Positions 1 to 8,349 of a DNA stretch of 64,000 nt are shown here, piece after piece (within the stretch, counting starts at the first letter, position 1; each line of letters begins with the position of its first letter). The notes beneath the pieces are model-generated. The model was given only the letters and a program-made list of their open reading frames with translations. It had not been told where the DNA came from and searched no databases. The position numbers were made by a program, and so were the translations under genes. This stretch comes from Nocardia nova (GTDB taxonomy: Bacteria; Actinomycetota; Actinomycetes; Mycobacteriales; Mycobacteriaceae): contig NZ_PSZE01000002.1 of NCBI RefSeq assembly GCF_002933465.1, positions 1-64,000 of the forward strand. Direction: 5' to 3'.

Positions 1-1063
1 TCAAGAACCGCGACCTCGGCCGCGTCCCCGCCGCCGGCACAACTGAAGAATGAACCATCAAACCGAGCCGAGCAGATGGTCCAAATTGAGATTCCGTCAG
101 ATGGTCCGGGTTCGCGTGCCGTTGACATTTCGGTGGTGTGGTGGTGCCGAAGCGCTGGGGGTGGCGGGCGCGGGCGTCGGCCAGCACGGCTGTGCGGTCA
201 GCGGCTTTGTCGGCGGCCAGGCCGTAGTGGATGTCAGCGGGGGTATGCAGACCGAGACCGGTGTGGCGGTGTTCGTGGTTGTACCACTGAGCGAATGAGT
301 CCATGAATTGCCTTGCGTGGGTGAGTGATCTGAAGCGGTCGGGGAACTCGGGACCGTATTTCAAGGTCTTGAACAGCGCTTCGGAGAAGGGGTTGTCATT
401 CGACACCCGAGGTCGCGAATGTGAGCGGGTTACCTCGAGATCGGCGAGCAGCGCGGCAACGGATTTGGAGGTCATCGAGGTGCCCCGGTCGGCGTGCACG
501 ACCTGCGGTATGCCGTGTACGCCGAAAATCTCTTTCATCAATTCCGTTGCCAGAACACCGGATTCGTGGGTGTGGACGTGGACGCCGACGATGTAGCGAG
601 AGTAGATGTCGATCATCACGTAGGCATCGAAGTACTGTCCTTTGATCGGGCCGGCAAGCTTGGTGATGTCCCAGGAATACACCTGCCGCGGTGCAGTGGC
701 GACCAGTTCCGGACATACCGTCGCCGGATGCCGCGCCAGCCGCCGACGCTCCTTGACCTGCGCGTGCTCACGCAACACCCGATACATCGTCGACACCGAA
801 CACAGGTAGGTGCCCTCGTCGAGCAACTGGGCATAGATCTGCAACGGTGCCAGATCGACGAACCGATCACTGTTGAGGGTGTCCAGAATTCGGCGCCGCT
901 CCAGCATGGTCAGCTTGTTGGCTGGATCGGTGCAACGCCGCGTCCGCGCCGCCGGGCAGAGCCCGGCCCGGCGGATCGCGGTGGAACGCACCAGCCCGGT
1001 CAACATCGCCGCGCGCCGGGTCGAGACACCGGCACCGGTCAATGACGCATACGCGGCGCTCAA
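1..1063 (-). CDS. IS3-family transposase OrfB (integrase core), open at left window edge
   Basis: This is the catalytic subunit of an IS3-type transposase. Reading the minus strand, the frame is open from a TTG that overlaps the OrfA stop (cgTTGAgc) to base 1, about 354 codons without a stop, so the true end lies outside the window. The retroviral-type integrase core is visible: first Asp in MIDIYSRYIVG, second Asp in HADRGTS, and Glu in NPFSEALF. The second Asp and the Glu are separated by 35 residues, the classical DD(35)E spacing. Upstream is the HTH_21-like segment (LDEGTYLCSVSTMYRVLRE). In IS3 elements OrfB is normally made by frameshifting or coupling from OrfA; here the overlap suggests coupling or frameshifting near 1061. 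The tail beyond the last conserved residues (about position 120) is longer than usual, so the element may be truncated or fused at this edge. Confidence 0.85.
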   Translation of the reverse strand, partial: MSAAYASLTGAGVSTRRAAMLTGLVRSTAIRRAGLCPAARTRRCTDPANKLTMLERRRILDTLNSDRFVDLAPLQIYAQLLDEGTYLCSVSTMYRVLREHAQVKERRRLARHPATVCPELVATAPRQVYSWDITKLAGPIKGQYFDAYVMIDIYSRYIVGVHVHTHESGVLATELMKEIFGVHGIPQVVHADRGTSMTSKSVAALLADLEVTRSHSRPRVSNDNPFSEALFKTLKYGPEFPDRFRSLTHARQFMDSFAQWYNHEHRHTGLGLHTPADIHYGLAADKAADRTAVLADARARHPQRFGTTTPPKCQRHANPDHLTESQFGPSARLGLMVHSSVVPAAGTRPRSRFL

Positions 1064-1497
1064 CGCTTCTTGCGCTGCTCGTCGGGATCCGCGCTCTCGG
1101 CCAGAGACTGCAAGAGCGCGTGTGCTTTTCCCATGATGTCCAGCGCGGTCTCGGTGGTCGCCAGCCGTTTGTTCGCCCGCGCCAGTTCGGCTGTGAGCCG
1201 GGCGATTTCGGCTTGCTCGGCGGTCAACTTGCCGATCTTCTCACCCGGTTTCTTGCCGGAGAGGACCCCCGCGTCACGCTGCTTGCGCCACTCGCTGATC
1301 AACGACGAATACAGGCCCTGCGATCGCAGATACGCCCCGCCCTCGCCGCGTTCGACCGCTTCCTCGTACGCGCGCAGATGCGCGAGCTTGTCCGAAGCGC
1401 TGAACGCGCGCCGCCGCTTCGGCTCGTCACCGCGCGGCCCCAAAGAACCCATCCGCCCATTGTGGTCGGCTACCCTCGAGCCCCTCGTGCCGGTCAT
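1060..1497 (-). CDS. IS3-family transposase OrfA (helix-turn-helix)
   Basis: This 145-residue protein has the layout of IS3 OrfA. A basic N-terminal stretch is followed by an HTH region (FSASDKLAHLRAYEEA, then LYSSLISEWRKQRDAG) and a leucine-zipper-like helix (IGKLTAEQAEIARLTAELA) that would mediate oligomerisation with OrfB. It binds the terminal repeats and feeds the OrfAB fusion transposase. The start at 1497 is the furthest upstream; a second Met about 15 codons in would also fit. It overlaps OrfB by 4 bases. I could not find convincing terminal inverted repeats: both outer flanks contain GAGATTC, but the match fades after that. Confidence 0.8.
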   Translation of the reverse strand: MTGTRGSRVADHNGRMGSLGPRGDEPKRRRAFSASDKLAHLRAYEEAVERGEGGAYLRSQGLYSSLISEWRKQRDAGVLSGKKPGEKIGKLTAEQAEIARLTAELARANKRLATTETALDIMGKAHALLQSLAESADPDEQRKKR

Positions 1498-1941
1498 GAA
1501 ATATCAATCCGAATCTCGCCCCGCGTCAGGCCGATTTGCTGTGAACCAATGGACTCAACTCAGCCTGACACGCAGGGGAGAGGCGGACGGCGAATGTGAA
1601 CAATTCTGCGACGCACACATTGTGCCGGCGGGTGAGGAGTGAATGCGCAGTAGCCGAACCCCGATGGAATGCCGACGGGCAGCCGCGGCACCCAGCAATA
1701 CGGCGCCTTCTCGACCGTCGACGGCCGACAAAACTCGTTATGTCTGCCGGTAGGGCACCGGACGCTCCCGGTGATGTAACTGGCATGCCTCATGGGTCCA
1801 GTTCAAATCAGGCCGCGGTGGTGTTTGTCGCTTGCGTCGCCCTCGGACGGGGCCGAAGAGACCTGAGTTGCGACGAAGTGAGTAACCGGATTTATGTATG
1901 GCGAAGCGAAACAACGTCGGCGTGGTTGGCTCGGTTCGCGG
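1498..1941. other. Gene-free stretch next to the IS element
   Basis: I see no supportable gene, RNA or repeat in these 444 bases. The open frames lack recognisable domains and ribosome binding sites. Confidence 0.5.
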
Positions 1942-2598
1942 TCAAGCGACGCGATCACCGAGCTCGAACGGCTCGAAGAACGTCCCGAGGGCATTGCCGG
2001 TCAAGAGATCGCCGAGCGCGATGAAATCCAACGGTTCGTCCGGGGCGCCGACCATTCGAGCCAGCTCGACCAGGTGCTCATGGCCGTCGTCCGGAAGCAG
2101 CGTGTCGTACAAACTGTGAAAGTCGTAATCATACGAGCTCATCGGCAGCTGCTCGACATACTTCTCGCCGTGAGAGCACGCGAGCCCACGAGCGTGGTCT
2201 ATCGCTACGTGCAGGCACAACTGCATAGCCAGGCTATCGGGCCGAGGATGTTCGCCCCTCTCGAACGCGGCGAACAGAGCCTCGAAAGCGAGCGTGACGT
2301 GATACAGAAAGACCGGACGCGGACTGTGCAGGATCATCTGACGGACTCGCTCGGCGAGATCCTGGCAGGCGATCAACAGCATCGCGGCCGTGCGCGGGGT
2401 CAGGTCGGGAGGGGTGCACCTCTCGCATTCGCCGAACAGGCAGACTTCACAGGTGGCACAGTCGTCGCCGCAGGCGTCGCAGCGAGAGCATGAATGGGGC
2501 GCCCGGTAACAGGCGACGGTGGGAAAGTTGAGTATGCCTGACGACTCTGCCGCCGAAAAACGCGGTGGGGCGCCGGCTGACGTTGTGCGTGTGCTCAT
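1942..2598 (-). CDS. Cysteine-rich protein of unknown function
   Basis: I do not recognise this 218-residue protein. After a short flexible N-terminus it has nine cysteines in 32 residues: C30, C37, C40, C43, C47, C50, C53, C58 and C61. C37-C47 has exactly the CxxCxxCxxxC spacing of a [4Fe-4S] ferredoxin-type ligand set, and C58-xx-C61 with C50-xx-C53 could make a second metal site (iron-sulphur or zinc). The remainder is acidic, probably helical, with scattered His residues and no membrane segment or signal peptide. The start at 2598 is chosen because AAGGAG precedes it by 6 bases; a longer frame to 2628 has no RBS and would run through the operator at 2613-2628. That operator is a perfect copy of the motif found at the catabolic operons, so the gene is probably co-regulated with them. 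Confidence 0.7.
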   Translation of the reverse strand: MSTRTTSAGAPPRFSAAESSGILNFPTVACYRAPHSCSRCDACGDDCATCEVCLFGECERCTPPDLTPRTAAMLLIACQDLAERVRQMILHSPRPVFLYHVTLAFEALFAAFERGEHPRPDSLAMQLCLHVAIDHARGLACSHGEKYVEQLPMSSYDYDFHSLYDTLLPDDGHEHLVELARMVGAPDEPLDFIALGDLLTGNALGTFFEPFELGDRVA

Positions 2599-2612
2599 TG
2601 TGTGCTCCTTAC

Positions 2613-2628
2613 TTGACGCCGGTGTCAA
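2613..2628 (-). promoter_or_regulatory. Operator site TTGACR-N4-YGTCAA (site 1)
   Basis: Reading the minus strand: TTGACACCGGCGTCAA, a perfect TTGAC-N6-GTCAA inverted repeat 14 bases upstream of the cysteine-rich gene start, just before its RBS. A bound repressor would block transcription or early elongation. It is the site closest to a start codon among the nine. Confidence 0.65.
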
Positions 2629-3005
2629 AGACCACTGTTATTCCTGAGACCCACTCGAGGTGTCGGATGGACAGGGAGGCACCTACGCAATTCAGGTCGA
2701 GGAATCATTTGGTTGCCAGGTAGTTCGACGTCTGCGTGATGCCAATGCGGCGCGCGAGCACCGCCTGTTACTGCGCGATGGCCGATATAGGAGTGGCAGT
2801 ATTTGGGCGTGGGATGGGCCGGTCACGAGGAAACGACGCAGCGCGACCTGAGTTTCGGGATCGCCGCCGAGCGGTGGCAGCCGGGTTCGACGACGCCCGG
2901 GAAATCGGCCACGGTTTTGCGAGAACAGCGGGCCCAGGCCCTTTCGCTGGGCGTCCGCACATCGTGCAGGTTTTGCAGGCAGATGTCTCCGCGACCATTG
3001 CAGTC
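2629..3005. other. Gene-free stretch
   Basis: This stretch of about 380 bases lies upstream of the cysteine-rich gene and downstream of an enoyl-CoA hydratase. It should hold the promoter for the cysteine-rich gene. No recognisable coding remnant was identified on either strand. Confidence 0.4.
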
Positions 3006-3899
3006 CTACGGGTGGTCCCGGCACGCGGGCGTGATCGCCGGCGCGGCGCGCCAGTCGTCGAGTCCGTAGTCGGCGGTGCCGACATACACCTCGCCGCCGG
3101 ATACCTCACTCCAGTGCGCATGATTGAGTTGGTGCAGCGTGAAGCACGCGTCGAGCGCATTGCTGAAGCCCATTGCGTCCTGGGATTGGTTGACGGATTC
3201 CTTGATGAGCAGTGCCGCCATCGAGGGCACCTTAGCCACTCGGTTCGCGAATTCGACTGTCCGTTCAGAAATTTCATCCGAGCCAAAGATTTTGCTGACC
3301 ATCCCCAGCGCGTGAGCCTCCACCGCACTCAGTGAATCGCCGGTGAGCAATAGTTCTTTTGCTTTTCGGGGGCCGAATTCCCATGGGTGGGCGAAGTATT
3401 CGACCCCACACATACCCAGCCGCGTGCCGACGACGTCGGCGAAAATCGTGCCCTCGGAGGCTACGATCAGATCGCAACACCACATAAGCATCAGGCCCGC
3501 GGACAGAACATTTCCGTGTACTTGGGCAATGGTGATCTTCCGCAGGTTTCGCCAGCGTTTAGTGTTTTCGAAGTAGTAGTGCCATTCTTGCCGCACCCGG
3601 CCTTCGGCGCCGCCGAGCGTGCTGCCGTTGCACTGATATGTCGGATGTTGTCCGGGCCCTGGTTCGCGCTCGGCTAGGCTTTCGGCGGTACCAAGATCGT
3701 GCCCGGCGGAGAACGAGGAACCCGCGCCGCGCAGGATCACCACACGCACCGTGTCATCGGCTTCGGCCCGGTCGAACGCTTCGCCGAGTTCAACCAACAA
3801 GCCCCGGTTCTGGGCGTTGCGGGATTGGGGACGGTTGAGGGTAACCCGAGCGACCCGGCCACCGCTGAGGGTTTCGTAATCAATGTACCGATAACCCAT
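3006..3899 (-). CDS. Enoyl-CoA hydratase/isomerase family protein
   Basis: This is a crotonase-fold protein of 297 residues that would act on an acyl-CoA (hydration, isomerisation or a related step) in the cytoplasm. The N-terminal motif VARVTLNRPQSRNAQN, the oxyanion-hole segments SFSAGHDL and NVLSAGLMLMWCCDLIVA, and the downstream GVEYFAHPWEFGPRKAKELLLTGD place it in the family. It is related to the hydratase at 8346-9140, with which it shares the unusual GVEYxxHxWE segment. The start at 3899 has GGGAGG upstream; the longer frame to 4022 lacks one. It stands alone, with a palindrome about 175 bases upstream. The exact substrate cannot be inferred. Confidence 0.85.
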   Translation of the reverse strand: MGYRYIDYETLSGGRVARVTLNRPQSRNAQNRGLLVELGEAFDRAEADDTVRVVILRGAGSSFSAGHDLGTAESLAEREPGPGQHPTYQCNGSTLGGAEGRVRQEWHYYFENTKRWRNLRKITIAQVHGNVLSAGLMLMWCCDLIVASEGTIFADVVGTRLGMCGVEYFAHPWEFGPRKAKELLLTGDSLSAVEAHALGMVSKIFGSDEISERTVEFANRVAKVPSMAALLIKESVNQSQDAMGFSNALDACFTLHQLNHAHWSEVSGGEVYVGTADYGLDDWRAAPAITPACRDHP

Positions 3900-4074
3900 A
3901 TGGGCACCTCCCGGACTGCTCGACTTTCTCGAATAGAACCTCCACTTGGCGAAGATGTCAAGTTGCTGTTGCGGCCGTTCGCTGTGAGACCCGCCGTCGT
4001 GGTTGCTTCCGGGGCATGCCATTCGGCCCCGGCGTTACCGTAGCCGCCCGATCTGCATTGCCGATCGGCGATTT

Positions 4075-4089
4075 TAGATATATTATCTA
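4075..4089. promoter_or_regulatory. AT-rich palindrome TAGATA-TAT-TATCTA
   Basis: A perfect 6-bp inverted repeat with a 3-bp centre lies in an AT-rich patch between the divergently arranged hydratase (start 3899) and the decayed oxidoreductase (start 4161). It could be a regulator site overlapping a -10 region. The regulator is unknown. Confidence 0.4.
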
Positions 4090-4160
4090 CCTAATTTGAC
4101 TGGCCTGTACGAGTTTCTTCTGCTGTGGGCCAAGTTCTTTCGATTGACGCAGGAGGTCGC

Positions 4161-4311
4161 GTGACGCGGCGGGTTGGCATCGGGGGGTGGGGCGCGCACG
4201 TCCAGGTTCCCGCTTTCCGGCCGGCGGAGGGCTTCGAGCCGGTCGCGTTGTGCGCTCGTATGCCCGAACGGCTCGGCGCAGTCGCCACTCGAGGTATCGA
4301 AGACACGTCTG
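4161..4311 (+). pseudogene. 5' remnant of a Gfo/Idh/MocA-family oxidoreductase
   Basis: A GTG start with AGGAGG upstream opens a frame reading VGIGGWGAHVQVPAFRPAEG and continuing to an ALCARMPERL segment. This is the nucleotide-binding N-terminus of a Gfo/Idh/MocA dehydrogenase. The match stops after about 50 residues, where the sequence switches in another frame to an unrelated luciferase-like monooxygenase. The rest of the gene is missing. The good RBS suggests the decay is recent. Confidence 0.6.
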
Positions 4312-4650
4312 GTGACTCGCTTTGCCCGTGCTGCCGAGGACTCAGGGTATTCCGCGATCGGGTTCACCGATCATCCCGCCCCGTCGTCGAAATGGGTGCG
4401 CAACGGGGGAGAGGGCAGCGTGGACCCGTTCTCCGCGCTCGGTTTCTGCGCCGCTGTGACCTCGCACATCCGGCTGATGACATGGGTGTTGGTGCTGCCC
4501 TACCGCAATCCGTTCCTGACCGCGCATCAGACGGCGAGCCTGGATACTCTCAGTGGCGGGCGGCTGATCCTCGGCGTCGGCACCGGCTGTTTGCGCGGTG
4601 AGTTTCGCGCGATCGGGGCCGATTTCGAGGCGCGGCGAGAGAACTTCGAA
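4309..4650 (+). pseudogene. Internal fragment of an LLM-class (F420-dependent) monooxygenase, copy 1
   Basis: The frame reads RFARAAEDSGYSAIGFTDHP, then a domain segment with SGGRLILGVGTG, typical of the TIM-barrel luciferase-like monooxygenases that use F420 or FMN. It lacks the N-terminal start and stops matching around FEARRENFEG, about a third of the way through the usual protein. By chance it stays in frame with the next, homologous copy, giving a false 343-codon open frame. Confidence 0.65.
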
Positions 4651-4659
4651 GGAAATCGG

Positions 4660-5365
4660 ATGAAGCTCAACTATCAGTTCCCGACCCGTGCGGTGAAACG
4701 CTGGGAAGACTGGATCGGCAATCGCGACTTGGCCGAGATCGCTGTCGCGGCCGAGGAGTGCGGGTTCGACCTCGTCTCCACGACAGACCATCCGTTTCCC
4801 TCGCAGGATTGGCTCTCGAATGGTGGCCACCATGCCTTCGAGCCGTTCGTCGCCTTGTCGTTCATGCCGGCGGCGACGACGCGTGTGCGGCTGCTGACCT
4901 TCGTGCTGGTGGCTGGCTACCGCAGCCCATACCTGGCGGCGAAGTCCGCGGCCAGTCTGGACCGGCTGTCCGGCGGACGACTCGTGGTGGGGATGGGCGC
5001 GGGGTACCAGCGGGCGGAGTTCGAAGTCCTCGACGCGTCGTTCGCCGATCGCGGTCCGCGCTTCGACGCCGCGATCGATGCGATGCGGGCGGCGTGGTCG
5101 GGCGAGGTCGTCGAGCGCGACGACACGTTCTTCCCGGCACACGGACATGCCATGCTGCCCCGTCCCGCGCAGCGGCCCGGTCCGCCAGTTTTGGATCGGC
5201 GGTAACAGTAAGGCCGCGATGCGGCGGGTGGCCGAGACTGCCGACGGGTGGCTGCCTTTCGAACAAACTGCCGGTATGGCCGCCGTCACCGGTACGCCGG
5301 AACTCGGCAAACTCGCTGACCGAACCGCGCTACTGCGAGAGAAGCGGAGCACGGAGCATCGATGA
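4660..5365 (+). pseudogene. LLM-class (F420-dependent) oxidoreductase, copy 2, frameshifted and truncated
   Basis: The gene has its own start: ATG at 4660 with GAAGGA 6 bases upstream, reading MKLNYQFPTRAVKRW. The LLM fold is clear (GFDLVSTTDHPFP, LSGGRLVVGMGAGYQRAEFE). At a run of four T (5189-5192) the frame breaks: the expected PPVWIGGNS is read as PPVLDRR and stop. One base less would restore IGGNSKAAMRRVAETADGWL up to about 5320. After that the family match fades and the frame ends at 5365, some 50 residues short of the usual length. The single-T frameshift may be a sequencing error, but the lost C-terminus is real. Confidence 0.7.
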
Positions 5366-5667
5366 CTGTCTGACCGAGATCGAACTAATCGGCACAGAGC
5401 TTGGCCCTTTCACATCGAACTGACCTAGCGTCACGAGCCGCCGAATTACTGGACCTCGCCAAGCCTTTGACAAGCGGAGAAGAAGCCTGATCGAGCACAC
5501 GCGCTCGATCGGCGCTTCGCTGTCCGACCGATATTCGTCCGACCCCGACGACGGGGATCTGCCGGGGCGCCGGCCGACAACGCCTGCCCGCCCGTCTGCT
5601 CAGCTGCCGGTGGCCGCGTCCAGCATCGTGGTGACAAGCGCGGGGGGCGAGGCGGCGGTTTCGATCC
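5366..5667. other. Gene-free stretch
   Basis: About 300 bases between the decayed LLM gene and the convergent alpha/beta hydrolase. No gene or clear terminator was seen. Confidence 0.4.
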
Positions 5668-6576
5668 TCAAAGGGAAGCGTCGGCCACCGAGCGATCGAG
5701 AAACTCCAAGAGTCCGGCGGTGAAAACGTCGTTGTCGTCGCCGGCCACCATGTGTCCGGCTCCGCGCACATCAATCACCTGTATCTGCGGAATCAATTCC
5801 CGCATCTCGGCCACACCGTCGTCGGAGACCACGTCGGACATCTTTCCTCGTATGAGCAGCGCCGGGCAGTCGATACGCCGGGCGGCGCTCTTCGATCGGG
5901 TGTAAGCCGCGGGACTGACGGGCAGATCGGGATCGAAAGGGGAAGACGCGAGTTCAAGGGTGCGCGGGTCCCAATGCCAATACCAACGGCCGCCGCGCAG
6001 CCTGAGGTTCTTCTTCAGCCCTTCCAGGTTACTTGGCCGGGGTCGATGTGGGTTGTAGGCGGCGATGGCCGCGGATGCCTGCTCCAGGCTGTCGAATCCG
6101 TCCGGAGCACTCTGCATGAAGTCGCGTACCCGGGCACTTCCGGCATCTTCCACCCGTACCGCCACGTCGACCAGCGTCAACGCGTCCGCGAGCCCTGGAT
6201 TCTCGCCTGTGGCGACCAGCGATACGAGCCCGCCGAGTGATGCTCCGACTAGGTCGAGGGGGAGCCCGGGCTCACGGCGACGAACCTCGTCGACTAGGGC
6301 CAGCAGGTCGCCGAGGTGTGCCGAAAGGCCGTATTCAGCGCGATCGGACCAGTCGCTGTCGCCGTGACCGCGCAGATCCACCGCGTAGGCGATCCAACCG
6401 GTTCGCCCCAGCCGTTCGCCGGTTGCGCGCCACGAATGCCGAGTCTGGCCACCGCCGTGGAGCAAGACCACAGCACCTTTGTGGTGGCTATCGACGGCGG
6501 CCCAACGATCGGCTGCCAATGTCAACCCGTGACCAGGTAACTCGACTTTCTCGCACTGTACGATGGGTGAACTCAT
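5668..6576 (-). CDS. Alpha/beta-fold hydrolase
   Basis: This 302-residue protein is a complete alpha/beta hydrolase. The oxyanion segment LLHGGGQTRHSW (HGGG at 40-43) is followed by the nucleophile elbow GASLGG (Ser113), an acid region near DVVSDDG and the catalytic His in GAGHMVAG (about 275). It probably hydrolyses an ester, lactone or thioester in the cytoplasm; there is no signal peptide. It lies 11 bases downstream of the hotdog thioesterase gene and is probably co-transcribed with it. The family is broad, and a C-C hydrolase role is possible but not shown. Confidence 0.85.
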   Translation of the reverse strand: MSSPIVQCEKVELPGHGLTLAADRWAAVDSHHKGAVVLLHGGGQTRHSWRATGERLGRTGWIAYAVDLRGHGDSDWSDRAEYGLSAHLGDLLALVDEVRRREPGLPLDLVGASLGGLVSLVATGENPGLADALTLVDVAVRVEDAGSARVRDFMQSAPDGFDSLEQASAAIAAYNPHRPRPSNLEGLKKNLRLRGGRWYWHWDPRTLELASSPFDPDLPVSPAAYTRSKSAARRIDCPALLIRGKMSDVVSDDGVAEMRELIPQIQVIDVRGAGHMVAGDDNDVFTAGLLEFLDRSVADASL

Positions 6577-6587
6577 TCCTTTTCCCC

Positions 6588-7028
6588 TTACACTGTCAGG
6601 ACCGACGCGAGCGCCGCCCGCTGCGCCGCCGACAACGGAAGTGATCTCGTGCGGTCGGGCGCGAGCCGGACGAGGACGTTGGTAATGTCCGCGCAGGCCA
6701 CGTCGTCTTGATAGATCACCACTCGGAAACCCAAACTGCTGGTGCCAAGCCTGTTCAGTTCGACGTCCGCGCGCACGTCACCGACGAACATCTCACGGGT
6801 GAAGGTAGCCGACACGTCGACGACGCCCAGCTCGCTCGCCGGTAGGAGATCCCCACACACATCGACCAGAAGTGAACGCCACGCTGCGGCGGAATACTCC
6901 ATGGCTAGGTAGAACGGCACGTGCGAGCTGTCGACAATGGTTCCGTCCCGTTCCGGCCGGTGCGTAATGGGAGCGCTATAGACCTTCTTTGGTCGCGCCG
7001 GACTCCGCACTGTGCCACGCTCCGTCAC
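6588..7028 (-). CDS. Hotdog-fold acyl-CoA thioesterase (YbgC/4HBT-like)
   Basis: This 146-residue single-hotdog protein has the expected features: a helix after the first strand (SHVPFYLAMEYSAAAW) and the strand pattern SATFTREMFVGDVRADVELNRLG. Such enzymes release free acids from acyl-CoA thioesters. It is the first gene of a short minus-strand operon with the alpha/beta hydrolase 11 bases downstream. The N-terminal 20 residues are basic and could be partly non-native; the start at 7028 is the only reasonable one. Upstream, 7070-7110 is AT-rich and likely holds the promoter. Confidence 0.75.
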   Translation of the reverse strand: MTERGTVRSPARPKKVYSAPITHRPERDGTIVDSSHVPFYLAMEYSAAAWRSLLVDVCGDLLPASELGVVDVSATFTREMFVGDVRADVELNRLGTSSLGFRVVIYQDDVACADITNVLVRLAPDRTRSLPLSAAQRAALASVLTV

Positions 7029-7084
7029 CGGGACCTCCCTCGCACTTCCACCTGTAACGGCTCACAATCTACAACAAAAGATGT

Positions 7085-7400
7085 ATAAGCTAAGTAAATA
7101 GTATTTGACGCCTATGAGGAAGGGTGTGGCTGGTTCCGGATCGACTGCGTCCCGTACCCCGGGGGCGAGGGCCTCGGCGCAGCGTGGGTCCGCTTGGCTG
7201 CCGTGAGTTCGTTGGGTGGCACCCTGATCCGAGGTTAGCGTCCACCGTGCTCGTTCGGGCACGGTCGCCAGCACCTCTTGTGCCGCGGCAGCGAATACCT
7301 CGGCGTTGCGGCCGGCAGGCAGGTGAACCAAGCGAACGAGCGGGCGGCTGGCACGGGATCGACACCTCCGCGCAACGAACCAGATGCCGGTGGCGCCGCA
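7085..7400 (-). pseudogene. Possible IS30-like transposase remnant
   Basis: On the minus strand a short segment reads VRLVHLPAGRNAEVF and continues with EVLATVPERARWTLTSDQG. This resembles the central part of IS30-family transposases around their second catalytic Asp. The flanking residues do not match and the frame degenerates, so at most this is an eroded fragment. The remainder of 7029-7428 holds the promoter region of the thioesterase and nothing else I can identify. Confidence 0.3.
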
Positions 7401-7428
7401 AAGTTCTCGCGGCGCCATTGCGGCCTCG

Positions 7429-8349
7429 CTACATCGGGCGGTGGACGACCTCGACAGTCACACCGTCGGGGTCGGTCAGGAACAACACCCGAAGATTGGG
7501 CAGCTTGGTGCCCGTCATCGCGAACTCGTACGGTCCGCGATATTCGATCTTCTGCTCGCCGGCCGACAGCTGCGCCATCGCCGCATCGATGTCGTCGGTC
7601 GCCAACGCACAACGGAACAGACCTCGGTGATTGCCGCTGGAGTATGCACGCCCCTGCGGCACCGGGTCGACCCAGCCGATGACGAGCAGCGAGTAGCCGC
7701 CGCCGGGCAGTGTCAGCACGGCGGTATCGGCCGTCGCGTTGTCCGGCACCTCCGGCGCCCACGCACCAGCTTTCACGCCCTTCTCGATCGAAACCCTGGT
7801 GAATCCCAGCGTCTCGTAGAACGCGAGGCTCGCCGCGAAGTCCGCGGTGCTGAGGACGTGACGGTGCAGGTTCGACGGCGCGTCCAGACCTGGGGCTTCG
7901 ACGACCTCGACCAGAATTCCGTCGGGATCGCGCAACCACGCCGTTCGGGTGCCACCATCGGCCAGCACAGCCTCGTTCACCACGCGGAGGATGGTGCCAC
8001 CGTTCGTCTCCGCCACGGCGAGGACCGGATCCAGGTCGGGGACGCGGAGTCCGACAGCCTGGAAACCGGGGTGGGTGATGTTCGGATAGGCCTCACCGTG
8101 GACCGCGGGCGTCTGCCAGAGCTGGGCTTCGATGCCGACAGTGGTCCGCGGGCCGCGCACGTCGTAGAGGAAGAATGTGTTGCTTCTCATCGGGCCGTCG
8201 ATCGCGAACGGCGTCCCGTCCTCCACCGGGAGGGACTCGGTCCGCATGACCTCGCGCAAACCGAAGGTCTCGACGTAGAAGCGATGGCATGCCTCCTCGT
8301 CTGTGGAATTGAGTTGCACGTGCAGCCATGCGCGTACGATCGCCGTCAC
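7429..8349 (-). CDS. Two-domain VOC (glyoxalase/dioxygenase-fold) protein
   Basis: This 306-residue protein is built of two vicinal-oxygen-chelate modules. The first (about 5-140) begins WLHVQLNSTDEEACHRFYVE and ends AWLRDPDGILVEVVEAP. The second (about 150-305) begins HRHVLSTADFAASLAFYETLG and ends LFLTDPDGVTVEVVHRP. The architecture matches extradiol-dioxygenase-like and glyoxalase-like enzymes, usually with a metal bound by His and Glu. The GTG start overlaps the upstream hydratase stop by 4 bases (GTGA), indicating coupled translation. A paralogue sits at 46507-47478, also downstream of thioester-handling genes, which points to a shared step in two related pathways. The reaction is not known. 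Confidence 0.8.
   Translation of the reverse strand: MTAIVRAWLHVQLNSTDEEACHRFYVETFGLREVMRTESLPVEDGTPFAIDGPMRSNTFFLYDVRGPRTTVGIEAQLWQTPAVHGEAYPNITHPGFQAVGLRVPDLDPVLAVAETNGGTILRVVNEAVLADGGTRTAWLRDPDGILVEVVEAPGLDAPSNLHRHVLSTADFAASLAFYETLGFTRVSIEKGVKAGAWAPEVPDNATADTAVLTLPGGGYSLLVIGWVDPVPQGRAYSSGNHRGLFRCALATDDIDAAMAQLSAGEQKIEYRGPYEFAMTGTKLPNLRVLFLTDPDGVTVEVVHRPM

Noticed and set aside
1..1530. Terminal inverted repeats of the left IS3 element
   Set aside because: Only GAGATTC is shared between the flanks, which is too short to define ends, and the left end lies outside the window.
5752..6240. Long plus-strand open frames opposite real minus-strand genes (for example here and at 7384-8475, 9325-10350, 23883-24854, 26001-27293)
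   Set aside because: They are antisense shadows produced by high GC content; the minus strands encode clear enzyme families.
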